The notes below the pieces were generated by a model, which was given only the letters and a program-made list of their open reading frames with translations, was not told the origin of the DNA and did no database searches. From Sphingobacteriia bacterium RIFOXYC2_FULL_35_18 (GTDB lineage: Bacteria; Bacteroidota; Bacteroidia; Chitinophagales; Chitinophagaceae), in NCBI GenBank assembly GCA_001829005.1, contig MIAG01000001.1, positions 1,120,020 to 1,184,019 on the forward strand: 64,000 bases of DNA, in the 5' to 3' direction. Positions 38,639 through 48,426 of the stretch are shown here, piece by piece. The position numbers were made by a program, and so were the translations under genes. Within the stretch, counting starts at the first letter, position 1, and every line of letters begins with the position of its first letter.

Positions 38639-40555
38639 TTAAAGCCCAGTTATTTCCACGGAGGTTCTTCTGTTTTTAGCTCTGCCCTCAGGGCTATCAT
38701 TGGAAGCAATAGGTTTGCCACTGCCAAATCCTTGATAGCTTAATCGGTTTTTTTCAATCCCTTGTTCAATTAAATAATTTAGAATAGCCAAAGCTCTATT
38801 AGCGGAAAGTTTTTTATTCTCTTCTTCTTTACCTGTGTTATCGGTATGACCACTTATTTGTACTTGTATGGTATTATTTTCTTTCAGTAGTGCAACCAGT
38901 TTATTTAATTCAATGGAAGCAGATGCTGGCAACTCCGATGAATTAGAACTGAATTCAATATTCTTGAAAGTGAATGAGGCATTGATTTCTATTGGCTGCA
39001 AAGAAATGTTTTTAACATACACACTATCTGCTTCTTTATTGGCTAAAGAGTATAATTCAGTGAAAGGCAAATAGCCTTTTCTATTTACTGAAAAAGTATA
39101 ATCACGCCCAACTGGCAAAGTGATAAAATACATACCTGTTTCATCTGTTTGAATTTTCATCAACACCGATTGATCTTGGTTATTGATGAGTTCCACTGAA
39201 GAAGGTAATTTCTTGCCATTGCTTTTATCGGTTACAATTCCTTTGAGATACAAAGTTCTAATAGGTCTGATATTACTGCGTAGTGCAAAGCGATACAAGT
39301 CTAGTTCTCCTTTTCCTTCTGCGCGGTCACTGGCATAATAAGCAGTAAGTCCATCTGCAGAAACAGCCAAGCTCCCCTCATTCTCAATGGTATTAATGGG
39401 GTAGCCTAAATTTTCAGGTATGCCCCAATCGCCATTTATATTTTTTCTAAGAATAAATAAATCTGTTCCGCCATAGCCTGGATGCCCATCAGATGTAAAA
39501 TATAAAGTTTGATTGTCTGCATGAATAAAAGGTGCCTGGTCGTCTCCAGCAGTATTAATTTGAGGCCCCATATTTTTTGCTGGTGTCCATTTTCCATTCG
39601 GTAATCGTTCGCTAAAATACAAGTCTCTACCTCCGAAACCTCCTGGTCTACTACTACTAAAATAAAGGGTTCTTTTATCTGGGCTTAAAGTAGGTGCACT
39701 CTCCCAAAATTCTGTATTGATTGAAGGGCCTAGATTTTCTGGATCACTCCATCCTTGAGGAGTTGCGTAAGCAATATATAAATCAAAATTATCGTAACCC
39801 CTTTCAGCAAATCTACCAGCAAACAACATCCATTCTCCATCTTGAGAAACAGTGATGGCGCCTTTTTGTGGCTCTTCATTAATATCACCACCAATGGGCA
39901 CTGCTTTAGAAAACTGTTTAGCAACAATTGTGCTCGAATAAAAATCTTCGCGCATATATTTTCCCCTTCTGGTAAATACCAATAAACTATCGGTTACCGT
40001 AACGGAAGGGTAATATTCAGAAAAAGTAGAGTTTACACTATCTCCTAAATTTTCAGGTGCAAAATAATAATTAGACAGCTCTTTGTTTTTTGCAGCATAG
40101 TCTAATGCAAATTGGTAGGTTTTTTTTCTGTAAGCTGCACTTCTAATGCTTTTGTCGTTTAGTTTCGGGTTTTCTAAAAACTGATTCACTGCATCTAATG
40201 CTGCTTCAAAATTACCATTACCAGCAAGATTAATAGAATAGGGTAAATAATAAGGTTTAAAATATATTGGGTCTTTTGCTTTACCCAGTTCATACATTTG
40301 TAAAGAACGTTTGTACTGTTTTAATTCTCCAAATACCCCTGCCAAAGAAAGATAGGCATCAATAAAATTGGTGTCCGATTTAATGCAATCCAAAAGGAGT
40401 GGAACGGCATTTCTAAAATTGTCTTCTTTTAATAAGTCAATGGCTTTATCGTATAGGGCCAATGCTTTTTTATTTACTTTTTCCGGATCATATTGCTGCG
40501 CAAATAAATTGGATATGCCCAATAGGGTAATTAATAAGAATAAAGCCTTTTTCAT
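38639..40555 (-). CDS. PorE-like OmpA-family protein (TPR, propeller, CRD, OmpA)
   Basis: A 638-residue envelope protein from ATG 40555 (signal peptide to FAQQ). In order: tetratricopeptide repeats (about 25-150), WD40/PD40-type beta-propeller blades (about 170-410, e.g. LYFSSSRPGGFGGRDLYFS and LYFTSDGHPGYGGTDLF), a carboxypeptidase regulatory-like domain (about 425-505), and an OmpA_C peptidoglycan-binding domain with SGHTDNTGKEEENKKLS and NRRTSVEI. This is the domain order of PorE, which anchors the type IX secretion machine to the cell wall. Bacteroidota often carry several such paralogues, so function is likely but not certain. Confidence 0.85.
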   Translation of the reverse strand: MKKALFLLITLLGISNLFAQQYDPEKVNKKALALYDKAIDLLKEDNFRNAVPLLLDCIKSDTNFIDAYLSLAGVFGELKQYKRSLQMYELGKAKDPIYFKPYYLPYSINLAGNGNFEAALDAVNQFLENPKLNDKSIRSAAYRKKTYQFALDYAAKNKELSNYYFAPENLGDSVNSTFSEYYPSVTVTDSLLVFTRRGKYMREDFYSSTIVAKQFSKAVPIGGDINEEPQKGAITVSQDGEWMLFAGRFAERGYDNFDLYIAYATPQGWSDPENLGPSINTEFWESAPTLSPDKRTLYFSSSRPGGFGGRDLYFSERLPNGKWTPAKNMGPQINTAGDDQAPFIHADNQTLYFTSDGHPGYGGTDLFILRKNINGDWGIPENLGYPINTIENEGSLAVSADGLTAYYASDRAEGKGELDLYRFALRSNIRPIRTLYLKGIVTDKSNGKKLPSSVELINNQDQSVLMKIQTDETGMYFITLPVGRDYTFSVNRKGYLPFTELYSLANKEADSVYVKNISLQPIEINASFTFKNIEFSSNSSELPASASIELNKLVALLKENNTIQVQISGHTDNTGKEEENKKLSANRALAILNYLIEQGIEKNRLSYQGFGSGKPIASNDSPEGRAKNRRTSVEITGL

Positions 40556-40604
40556 TGGCAACAAGTTCGTAAAAATAATAACCCATTGTTGTTAAAAATA
40601 ACCT

Positions 40605-40631
40605 ACAAAAAACCCGGCACTTGGCCGGGTT
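40605..40631 (-). terminator. Terminator of the TonB receptor-HmuY operon
   Basis: AACCCGGC (40611-40618) and GCCGGGTT (40624-40631) form an eight-base stem. On the minus strand it is followed by a T-run. It lies about 30 bases after the HmuY-family stop. Confidence 0.85.
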
Positions 40632-40659
40632 AGATAAAGGATTTTAAAATGGATTGTTT

Positions 40660-41319
40660 TTAGAATGTTTTGGTTCCATTGGGTTGAAAACTAAAACGGA
40701 AAGTATAATAACGTTGGGTATTTAATTTAATTGCATCAGATGCATTGGCTGCAGGCGTTGTGCCCCCTTTGTAGTAATTCAAGATTTCTACTTTGGCATA
40801 TTTACCTGAAGCAGTTCTTACTACTAAAACACGACCAGGAATTGGGGTTACTAATTGGTTAAGACCATTATAAACATACCAGCCTCTATTGCTACCTGTT
40901 GTAATAGCAAATGCAGAAGGGGCATTATCTGTTCTAAAACTAGAGTCTGCAGGAATGGTTTTTAAATCGTTGAATAAACCAACATAAACAAATGCACCTG
41001 CTCCACCTGGTCCGCTGTTTCCGCTATTGGTAGCAATAGTGGTTCCTTTGAAAGCAAGGTCCCATTTGTTGCTAGCACTGTCAGAAGCAGGAACTATTTT
41101 ATTGGTTTCTAAACTGTAAAAAGTGTAACGACCAGCACCATAGGGAAATCCACCTGTTGGAGGAGCACCAGGGGTAATACCAATAATGGTATCTGCTGGT
41201 AAGTCTTTTACTGTAAGGGTTTCAACTACTGCACTGGTACCACTGTTGTCGTCTTTAGAACAGGCAACTAAACTAACTACAATGCCCAACACTAAAATCA
41301 TCTGTTTCATCTTGCTCAT
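40660..41319 (-). CDS. HmuY-family lipoprotein
   Basis: A 219-residue lipoprotein (lipobox SLVAC, then SKDDNS) with the HmuY beta-rich fold pattern (WDLAFKGTTIATN, FVYVGLFND and a C-terminal YYTFRFSF). HmuY of Porphyromonas binds haem for an outer-membrane receptor; haem binding here is inferred. Its ATG overlaps the stop of the TonB receptor gene by one base (TAATG), a common coupling arrangement. An inner ATG at 41310 is a possible alternative. Confidence 0.85.
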   Translation of the reverse strand: MSKMKQMILVLGIVVSLVACSKDDNSGTSAVVETLTVKDLPADTIIGITPGAPPTGGFPYGAGRYTFYSLETNKIVPASDSASNKWDLAFKGTTIATNSGNSGPGGAGAFVYVGLFNDLKTIPADSSFRTDNAPSAFAITTGSNRGWYVYNGLNQLVTPIPGRVLVVRTASGKYAKVEILNYYKGGTTPAANASDAIKLNTQRYYTFRFSFQPNGTKTF

Positions 41320-43406
41320 TATTTAGGGTTTTTATTTAAAAAATTATAGGATATACTTAGATAATATGTTCTGCCAGGTAAGTTGGGTAAATTCAACACG
41401 TCGGTATAATTCAATAGATTATCAATGCCAGCTTGAACAGAAAGTCCATTATTAAAACCTTGTCCTGCTGCTATATTCAATTGAATAAATCCTTTTGCAA
41501 AAGCATCGTTGGTGTTGAATATTCCATTCCCATCGGTATCTGTAGTAGCCCAACGGCTTCTATATAAAGCACGTGCATTTGCAAAAAAGTTTTGATGCTC
41601 GTATTGCAATTTTATATTCGCCATATGCTTGCTGCGATTGGGTAAACCCACGTACTCGCTTTGATTCATTTTTCTACTGAATCCATTTTGATCTCTGGTG
41701 AAAACTTTACCATCTTTAATGGCATTAATTTCAGCCTGATCACCGGTCAGTAAAAATTGGTAGCCAGCAGAAAAAGACCATTGGTTATTGTATCGGTATT
41801 TGATATCTGTTTCAACTCCTTGTGTAAACGCATTTTTTACATTGAGGTAACTAAAAATTTGTGCCCCCCCTGTTTTGTACGCTACCAGTCTACTGTCGAT
41901 TAAGTTTTCAATATTGTTTCTAAAAATATTGGTAGAAATATGCCATTGTTCATCTTGATAACTGGCTCCTACATTAAACCCTGTAGAAAACTCTGGTTGT
42001 AAATTACTGAGTTGATAAAAAGAGGGTTCTAAACTACTGATTTGCCCAATTCTGTTGAGCTCGTTAATGATTTTTTGGGCTTCTACCGAACCAAATACAC
42101 TGTAACTTCCTGCAGCAGTATTGGTAAAATTTAAGTAGAGTTGTCTAAAATCTGGAGCCTTGAAACCCCTGCCAATACTAGCTTTCAGTGATATTTTTTT
42201 ATCAATTTTGTATTGTAATGCCAGCTTAGGACTAAATGCAGCAGCAAATAATTCGTTGTTATCATAACGAGCACCTCCAATGAATGTTAGTTTATTCAAT
42301 GGCCTCCATTCAGATTGAAGATAGATGTAACCAATGCGATTGGTTTTGATGCTGGTACTATTATCGTAGCGGGTACTATTCGCCGTTTCGTGAATATACC
42401 CACCACCAATATTAAATTCCAATTGCTTGTTTAAATTGAAATCAGTTTGGTTTTCTATTCTGGCAAATTGTTGTTTAAAAGCATCTAAATAAGGAACTCC
42501 GTTATCGGAAATTAATTCCTGTGAAGAGTTGAATTGGGTCGCATATAGGCGAGTGGTATTTTTAACTCGCTCATTAAATTTATGCGCCAATTGTAAAGTA
42601 GTATTTAAGTCCTCATTTTTTTCTACACCAACTGAGTTAATAGAATTACCATTATTGATGACAGTGATATTATTTTTAATGGTTTCACTATTGTGTCTAA
42701 TATTCAAGCTTAGGTTGGAACGATCACTCAATCTAAATCCTAGGTTATGTTGTTGCGTAAATCTTTCAATTGGAGCAACACTTCTTTCTCTACTATTAGG
42801 TCTAATACTAAATCCATCTGTTCTGTAGAAATTGCCAAAACCTTGGTAGTTAATACGATTGGTTCTTACAGACCCCTTTACACTAAAATCAGCGGTATTA
42901 TAAGTTCCATAACGTGTACTAATACCTAAAGTGTTTTTTCGAGATTTATCGGTGATGATATTGATTACTCCAGCCATTGCTTCACTGCCGTATAAGCTAG
43001 AGGAAGGGCCTCTTACAATTTCAATCTGTTTGATATTGCCTACTGTAATACGCTTTAAATCTAGTACTCCACTGGTTCTTCCAATTAGTGGTTCTCCGTC
43101 AATTAAAATAAGGGTATAATCAGGATTAAGACCTTGCATGCTAACACCAGTACCAAAGCCATTGGTCATGAATAATCCTGTTTGCTCCGATAAAATATCC
43201 GATAAGCGCAAAGACCCTGCTTGTTGAATGGTTTTTTGAGAAATAATTTGAACAGGTACTGCTATATTACTCAGTGATCTTTCTGTTTTTGTAGCAGTAA
43301 AAACAGTGATTGCTCCGTTGCCCACTAAAGTGTCTTGTTGCGCAAGAGCAGTTGAAAAAATACAGCTTGAAACAGCCGAAATCAAAATCCACTTCATCAT
43401 ACCCAC
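41319..43406 (-). CDS. TonB-dependent outer-membrane receptor
   Basis: A 695-residue receptor: signal peptide (to ALAQ), plug domain (about 40-150, with GLNPDYTLILIDGEPLIGR and IEIVRGPSSSLYGSEAMAGVINI), and a 22-strand-type barrel ending in ISYNFLNKNPK. No carboxypeptidase-like N-terminal extension, so it is not SusC-like. Paired with HmuY, it is probably a haem or metal-complex receptor. The first of three close in-frame ATGs (43406, 43400, 43397) is reported. Confidence 0.9.
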   Translation of the reverse strand: MGMMKWILISAVSSCIFSTALAQQDTLVGNGAITVFTATKTERSLSNIAVPVQIISQKTIQQAGSLRLSDILSEQTGLFMTNGFGTGVSMQGLNPDYTLILIDGEPLIGRTSGVLDLKRITVGNIKQIEIVRGPSSSLYGSEAMAGVINIITDKSRKNTLGISTRYGTYNTADFSVKGSVRTNRINYQGFGNFYRTDGFSIRPNSRERSVAPIERFTQQHNLGFRLSDRSNLSLNIRHNSETIKNNITVINNGNSINSVGVEKNEDLNTTLQLAHKFNERVKNTTRLYATQFNSSQELISDNGVPYLDAFKQQFARIENQTDFNLNKQLEFNIGGGYIHETANSTRYDNSTSIKTNRIGYIYLQSEWRPLNKLTFIGGARYDNNELFAAAFSPKLALQYKIDKKISLKASIGRGFKAPDFRQLYLNFTNTAAGSYSVFGSVEAQKIINELNRIGQISSLEPSFYQLSNLQPEFSTGFNVGASYQDEQWHISTNIFRNNIENLIDSRLVAYKTGGAQIFSYLNVKNAFTQGVETDIKYRYNNQWSFSAGYQFLLTGDQAEINAIKDGKVFTRDQNGFSRKMNQSEYVGLPNRSKHMANIKLQYEHQNFFANARALYRSRWATTDTDGNGIFNTNDAFAKGFIQLNIAAGQGFNNGLSVQAGIDNLLNYTDVLNLPNLPGRTYYLSISYNFLNKNPK

Positions 43407-43516
43407 TTATTGTGAGTGCAAAATTGCTTTATCGTAAAGTGTTAATTGTCATCAAACTGTAGAACCCATTTCAACAAACCCTTTTTTACATTAGAATGAC
43501 AATGCGGCATTGTTTG

Positions 43517-44137
43517 TTATGGAATATTCAAGTACTTATGTACCTGTAAACTGAGCCTCCACTGCGGGTTTGCTTGAATATAGGCTAAAATAAGCGGGGT
43601 CATTTCTGCAGCTTTATCCCACTCAGGTTGAAGGTATAATTTACAAGAAGAATTAACCAACGCAGCATATTTTTCAGCCCACTCAAAATCGTGTTTATTA
43701 AATACGACCACTTTTAATTCATGGGCTTTAACAATCACTTCATCTAAGGGTGCTTTGAATTTTTTTGGAGATAAGCAAATCCAATCCCAGTTACCGCTTA
43801 AAGGAGAAGAGCCAGAAGTTTCAATATTGGTTTCAAAACCAGCAGCATGCAAGGCATCGGTTAAAGCATCTAGATGGTGCATCAATGGCTCTCCGCCTGT
43901 GACTACAGCCAATCTACCTGGATAGGAAACCGCTTTTGCAACAATTTCATCGATGGATACCAATGGATGTTTGGTTACATCCCAACTGTCTTTAACATCG
44001 CACCATACACAGCCCACATCGCAACCGCCCAGCCGAATAAAATAAGCAGCCCTGCCTTGGTGTGCTCCCTCACCTTGGAGCGTATAAAAAGCTTCCATGA
44101 CAGGTAAGGCTAAAGTATTATTTACAGCAGCGCGCAT
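43517..44137 (-). CDS. queE: 7-carboxy-7-deazaguanine synthase
   Basis: Radical SAM enzyme making the deazapurine core of queuosine. The 206-residue protein has the CxxxCxxC cluster motif with Cys39, Cys43 and Cys46 (GGCDVGCVWCDVK), the FYTLQGEGAHQGRAA start and VTGGEPLM. Its ATG overlaps the folD stop by one base (TAATG). No other queuosine gene is adjacent. Confidence 0.93.
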   Translation of the reverse strand: MRAAVNNTLALPVMEAFYTLQGEGAHQGRAAYFIRLGGCDVGCVWCDVKDSWDVTKHPLVSIDEIVAKAVSYPGRLAVVTGGEPLMHHLDALTDALHAAGFETNIETSGSSPLSGNWDWICLSPKKFKAPLDEVIVKAHELKVVVFNKHDFEWAEKYAALVNSSCKLYLQPEWDKAAEMTPLILAYIQANPQWRLSLQVHKYLNIP

Positions 44138-45015
44138 TATCCTCGATTGTTTTGATAAGCCTGTAAAGTATTTTTGAGTAATCCTGCAATAGTCATCAAT
44201 CCAACTCCACCTGGAACCGGCGTGATGGCACTGGCTTTGGGTGCAACATCTTGGTACAGCACATCTCCCTTAATTCTAAACCCTTTTTTAGCTGTAGCAT
44301 CCTCAACACGGGTAATACCCACGTCTATAATAACTGCGCCAACTTTAACCATATCAGCTGTAACAAATTCAGGCTTTCCTAGCGCGGCTACCACTATATC
44401 AGCCTGTAAACAAAGTTCTTTTAGATTAGGAGTGTGGGAATGGCAAAGGGTAACGGTGCAATTGCCTTGAGGAATATTGCTACTTAATAGTATGCTCATA
44501 GGTCTTCCTACAATATTGCTTCTACCTATTACAACCGCATGTTTTCCTTTGGTACTAATATTATAGTGTGCCAACAACAATAAAATTCCATAAGGAGTAG
44601 CAGGAATAAAAGTGGGTAAACCTTGAACCAGTCTTCCAATATTGCTGGGATGAAAACCATCCACATCTTTTCTAGGATCAATGGTTTCTATCACTTTTTC
44701 TTCACTAATATGCTTGGGCAAAGGCAATTGAACCAAAATGCCATCAATACTAGGGTTATTATTGAGGGATTGGATGGTTTCCAATAGTACAGATTCTGTT
44801 GTATCTACCGGTAGGCGGATCAAAGTTGACTCAAAACCAGTTTCTTCACAGTTTTTTACCTTACTGGCCACGTAGGTTTCGCTGGCACCATTGTTTCCAA
44901 CTAAAATAGCCGCAAGATGTGGGGCGGGCATCCCTTTTTTTACCAATTCGGCAGTTTCTGCCTTTAAAACTTCTTTTACAGCGGCCGCAGCCAGCTTGCC
45001 ATCTAATACTAACAT
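44137..45015 (-). CDS. folD: Bifunctional methylenetetrahydrofolate dehydrogenase/cyclohydrolase
   Basis: Converts methylene-THF to formyl-THF in two steps. The 292-residue protein shows [13 protein letters not shown] with the active-site Lys near residue 56, VQLPLPKHI, and the cofactor signature [17 protein letters not shown], then [15 protein letters not shown]. Complete. Translationally coupled to queE. Confidence 0.96.
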   Translation of the reverse strand: MLVLDGKLAAAAVKEVLKAETAELVKKGMPAPHLAAILVGNNGASETYVASKVKNCEETGFESTLIRLPVDTTESVLLETIQSLNNNPSIDGILVQLPLPKHISEEKVIETIDPRKDVDGFHPSNIGRLVQGLPTFIPATPYGILLLLAHYNISTKGKHAVVIGRSNIVGRPMSILLSSNIPQGNCTVTLCHSHTPNLKELCLQADIVVAALGKPEFVTADMVKVGAVIIDVGITRVEDATAKKGFRIKGDVLYQDVAPKASAITPVPGGVGLMTIAGLLKNTLQAYQNNRG

Positions 45016-45186
45016 GGTGCAAAATTACCACAATTACGGGGGAATGGTCAAAAAATAGCTTTGTAGAGGCAATTTATTAGATATTAAGAAAAAGATAATT
45101 TATATAGACGGTAGTAATAGAAAATTTCCTACATTAGCGGTATTGTTAAAACCTTTAACAATTTTTGTAAAACTAAAACTTAACAC

Positions 45187-48100
45187 ATGAGAAAAAGTCT
45201 GACACTGTTGGCGTTTGCGTTGTTGTGTACAATAGCAACCTTCGCTCAAACAGTCCTCGTGCAGGGGCAGGTGACCGATGATAGAGGTCCCGTGCCTAAC
45301 GCAACCGTGCAGGAAAAAGGCACAAAAAACATCACTCGTGCCGATGAGCTGGGTAAATTCAGCTTTAAAGTGAAGCAGGGAGCATTAGTTGTAGTAACTG
45401 CCGTAGGCCACGCGCCCTTCGAATTTGCCGCAACTACTGGATACCAAAATGTTAAAATCACTACTTTGGCTGGTGAGCTAGAAGAAGTATTTGTAACAAG
45501 TGCTTTCGGTGTAAAAAAATCACAGAGAACTACTCCTTTCAGTTCTCAAGTAATTAACGACGAAAAGCTGAATGTAATTCGTCAACCAAACTTAAACAAC
45601 GCTTTAGCGGGTAAAGTTGCTGGGGTACAATTCAGAGGTCAATCTTCTGCTAAACTGAACGACCAGGGTTTCCTTCGTATCAGAGGTGGTGGATCTTTGG
45701 GTGACCAAGGTGCTATCTATATTGTGGATGGTACAATCACTAACTCATTTGATATTAACCCTGATGATGTAGAAGATATCACCGTTTTAAAAGGTGCGAA
45801 CGCTACTGCATTATTTGGTAGCCGCGCTGGTAACGGTGCTATTGTTGTTACTACCAAAAAAGGTAGAGCAGGAAAAGGCATTGGTGTTGAAGTAAACCAG
45901 TCTACTACATTTGACAAAGCTGCTTTCATGCCGAACTACCAAAATGAATATGGTGGTGGAGATGGTGGTTGGTTAACTTTCACATACAACCCAACTATGC
46001 CAGCAGAATGGCAAGCATTAAATGGTAAGCGTTACCGCGATTTTACCGATGATGCTTCATGGGGACCAAAAATTGATGGTTCTGAGTATATTCCATGGTA
46101 TGCATTTATTCCAGGTCATTCAAGATCAGGAAAAACTGCCAGCTTTACTCCTCAACCAAACAATGCAAGAGATTTCTGGAACACTGGTGTTACTGCTAAT
46201 ACCAACGTGAGTTTCTCTCAAAGCAATGGCGCTGGTCAAAGCTTAAGGGTTTCTTATACCAACCAGAACATCAAGGGTATGTTGCCTAATACCAAGTCTT
46301 TAAGACATAACTTGAATGCTAACTTCTCTATGGATTTGGGAAGCATTTTCACAATTGGTGCCAACATCACTTATACCAATCAGTTAATCAGTGGTGAATT
46401 TAGTGATGGATATGCCAACAACTCTTCTGGTAACTTTAGCCAGTGGTTCCACAGAGATTTGGACATCAATATTTTAAAAGAATTATCAGGTCTTAGAACT
46501 CCAATAGGAACCATTCCTTCTTGGAACTTCCGTAGAAACCCAGGTTCTTGGAGTGCAGCTGCACCTCAGAACAGTGTTTGGGCTGGTAACTACTGGTACA
46601 ATCCATATTCTTATTTCGAGAACATTCAACGTAACCAACGCAGAGATCGTTTATATGGAGATATCAACTTAACAGTTAAGTTTTCTAAAAACTTAAAGTT
46701 CAAGGGTAGCATCCGTAAAGATCAGTTCAACGGTAACGTAGAGAATATTGATCCTAATATTCTTCAGTCATCTGGTGGACAAACTGGTGTTTTAGCATCT
46801 TATGCTACAAGTAACACGGTTAACAATGAGTGGAACTTTGAAGGTATTTTGTCTTATAACAATACTTTCGGAGATTTCGTAGTAGCTGCTAACGTGGGTG
46901 CGAACCGTTTGAATATTCGCAACAGAGCAGTAGCTATGAATACCAACCAAGGATTAAATGTTCCTGGTTTATACGCAATAGCGAACTCTAAAGCGGTACC
47001 TTCTATTTCAAATTCAAGATCTGACCAACAAGCAAATTCATTGTTTGCATTTGGAGATGTAGAATATAGAAAATTCCTAAGTTTAACTTGGGCAGTTCGT
47101 AACGACTGGTTCTCTACATTACCTTCTTCTAACAATTCATTGTTGTCTCCTTCAATAGGTGGTGCATTTGTATTCTCTGAGTTTACTAAGTCTGCATTGC
47201 CTTGGTTAAACTTTGGTAAAGCATTTGCATCTTGGGGTAAGAAGCCTAAGACTTTGAACCCTTATGCATTAAACTTGAACTATTCAGTTAACCCATTATT
47301 ATGGGGTACTAACTTCCTAATGGGAACTCCTGATGGATCTCCTGATGCTAACTTACGTGGTGCATTAACTACCACTTGGGAAGCCGGTTTAGATTTGCGT
47401 TTTGCAAAGAACAAGGTTCGTATGAATCTTACTTATTATAACGAGAACAACAGAGACGAGCCTCTAGCGGTATCTGTATCTGGTGTTTCTGGTTTTACTT
47501 CTCAAACCATCAATGCTGCATGGGTTAGCCGTTCAGGTCTTGAATTGGAATTGGGTGTAGATCTAATGAAGAAGAAAGATTTTAACTGGACAGTAAATAC
47601 AACTGTTGCTTACTTATTAGACAATAAAGTAAAAGCGTTGGCTCCAGGATTAACCAGCTATACTTTAGCCGGTGGTTCTTTCGGAACTCGTTTTGCTCGT
47701 GCTTTCCATTTTGTGGGTGAGCAGTGGGGTATGTTAAGAGGCGGCGGTATTGCACGTAATGCAGATGGCCAGCCATTGATAACTACCAACGGTTTCAGCG
47801 GTGGTCTAGGATGGTACCAAAGAGATGCAACAAAAGATTGGGGTAGTGTAGTTCCTAAGTTAACAGGAGGCTTACAAAACTTCTTCTCTTATAAGAATTT
47901 CAACCTTGGTTTAACTTTCGATTACCAATTTGGTGGACGTTTCTTCTCTCTATCTGAGCAGTGGGGAACTTTCTCTGGATTGTTAGATCAAACTGCAGGA
48001 TTGAACGAAAAAGGCAATCCAAAGCGTGATCCAGTATCTGCAGGCGGTGGTGTTCGTGTAACTGGTGTTGACGCTAGAGACGGAAGAACTCCAGTAGATG

Positions 48101-48408
48101 TTTATGTAGATGCTTATGATTATTTCCACCAGTTTTACTACCAGCAAATTGCTGAACCATTTGTTCACAAATTGTCTTATGCAAAATTGCGTGAGTTTAG
48201 CTTAGGATACTCTATCCCAACTCAAAAACTAGGGAAGTTTGGTAAATCTATTCAAGGTGCTTCAGTTGCTTTAACTGCACGCAACTTATTCTTCATCTTC
48301 AGAGACTCTAAGAACTTTGACCCATCTGAAATCAGTGGTGTACAAGGGGAAGATGGTCAAATGCCAGGTGCAAGAACCATTGGATTTAACGTTAAGGTAT
48401 CATTCTAA
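45187..48408 (+). CDS. SusC/RagA-family TonB-linked outer-membrane protein
   Basis: A 1073-residue transporter: signal peptide, carboxypeptidase-like domain (about 25-100), plug with LRIRGGGSLGDQGAIYIVDG and ITVLKGANATALFGSRAGNGAIVVTTKKG, and a large beta-barrel ending in VKVSF. It takes up a ligand captured by the SusD-type lipoprotein encoded next. Codons such as AAC, TTC and CGT are used more than in surrounding genes, suggesting strong expression. No glycoside hydrolase or peptidase gene follows, so the substrate is unknown. Folded by the BAM pathway. Confidence 0.95.
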   Translation: MRKSLTLLAFALLCTIATFAQTVLVQGQVTDDRGPVPNATVQEKGTKNITRADELGKFSFKVKQGALVVVTAVGHAPFEFAATTGYQNVKITTLAGELEEVFVTSAFGVKKSQRTTPFSSQVINDEKLNVIRQPNLNNALAGKVAGVQFRGQSSAKLNDQGFLRIRGGGSLGDQGAIYIVDGTITNSFDINPDDVEDITVLKGANATALFGSRAGNGAIVVTTKKGRAGKGIGVEVNQSTTFDKAAFMPNYQNEYGGGDGGWLTFTYNPTMPAEWQALNGKRYRDFTDDASWGPKIDGSEYIPWYAFIPGHSRSGKTASFTPQPNNARDFWNTGVTANTNVSFSQSNGAGQSLRVSYTNQNIKGMLPNTKSLRHNLNANFSMDLGSIFTIGANITYTNQLISGEFSDGYANNSSGNFSQWFHRDLDINILKELSGLRTPIGTIPSWNFRRNPGSWSAAAPQNSVWAGNYWYNPYSYFENIQRNQRRDRLYGDINLTVKFSKNLKFKGSIRKDQFNGNVENIDPNILQSSGGQTGVLASYATSNTVNNEWNFEGILSYNNTFGDFVVAANVGANRLNIRNRAVAMNTNQGLNVPGLYAIANSKAVPSISNSRSDQQANSLFAFGDVEYRKFLSLTWAVRNDWFSTLPSSNNSLLSPSIGGAFVFSEFTKSALPWLNFGKAFASWGKKPKTLNPYALNLNYSVNPLLWGTNFLMGTPDGSPDANLRGALTTTWEAGLDLRFAKNKVRMNLTYYNENNRDEPLAVSVSGVSGFTSQTINAAWVSRSGLELELGVDLMKKKDFNWTVNTTVAYLLDNKVKALAPGLTSYTLAGGSFGTRFARAFHFVGEQWGMLRGGGIARNADGQPLITTNGFSGGLGWYQRDATKDWGSVVPKLTGGLQNFFSYKNFNLGLTFDYQFGGRFFSLSEQWGTFSGLLDQTAGLNEKGNPKRDPVSAGGGVRVTGVDARDGRTPVDVYVDAYDYFHQFYYQQIAEPFVHKLSYAKLREFSLGYSIPTQKLGKFGKSIQGASVALTARNLFFIFRDSKNFDPSEISGVQGEDGQMPGARTIGFNVKVSF

Positions 48409-48426
48409 AACCCTAAAACAATTATC

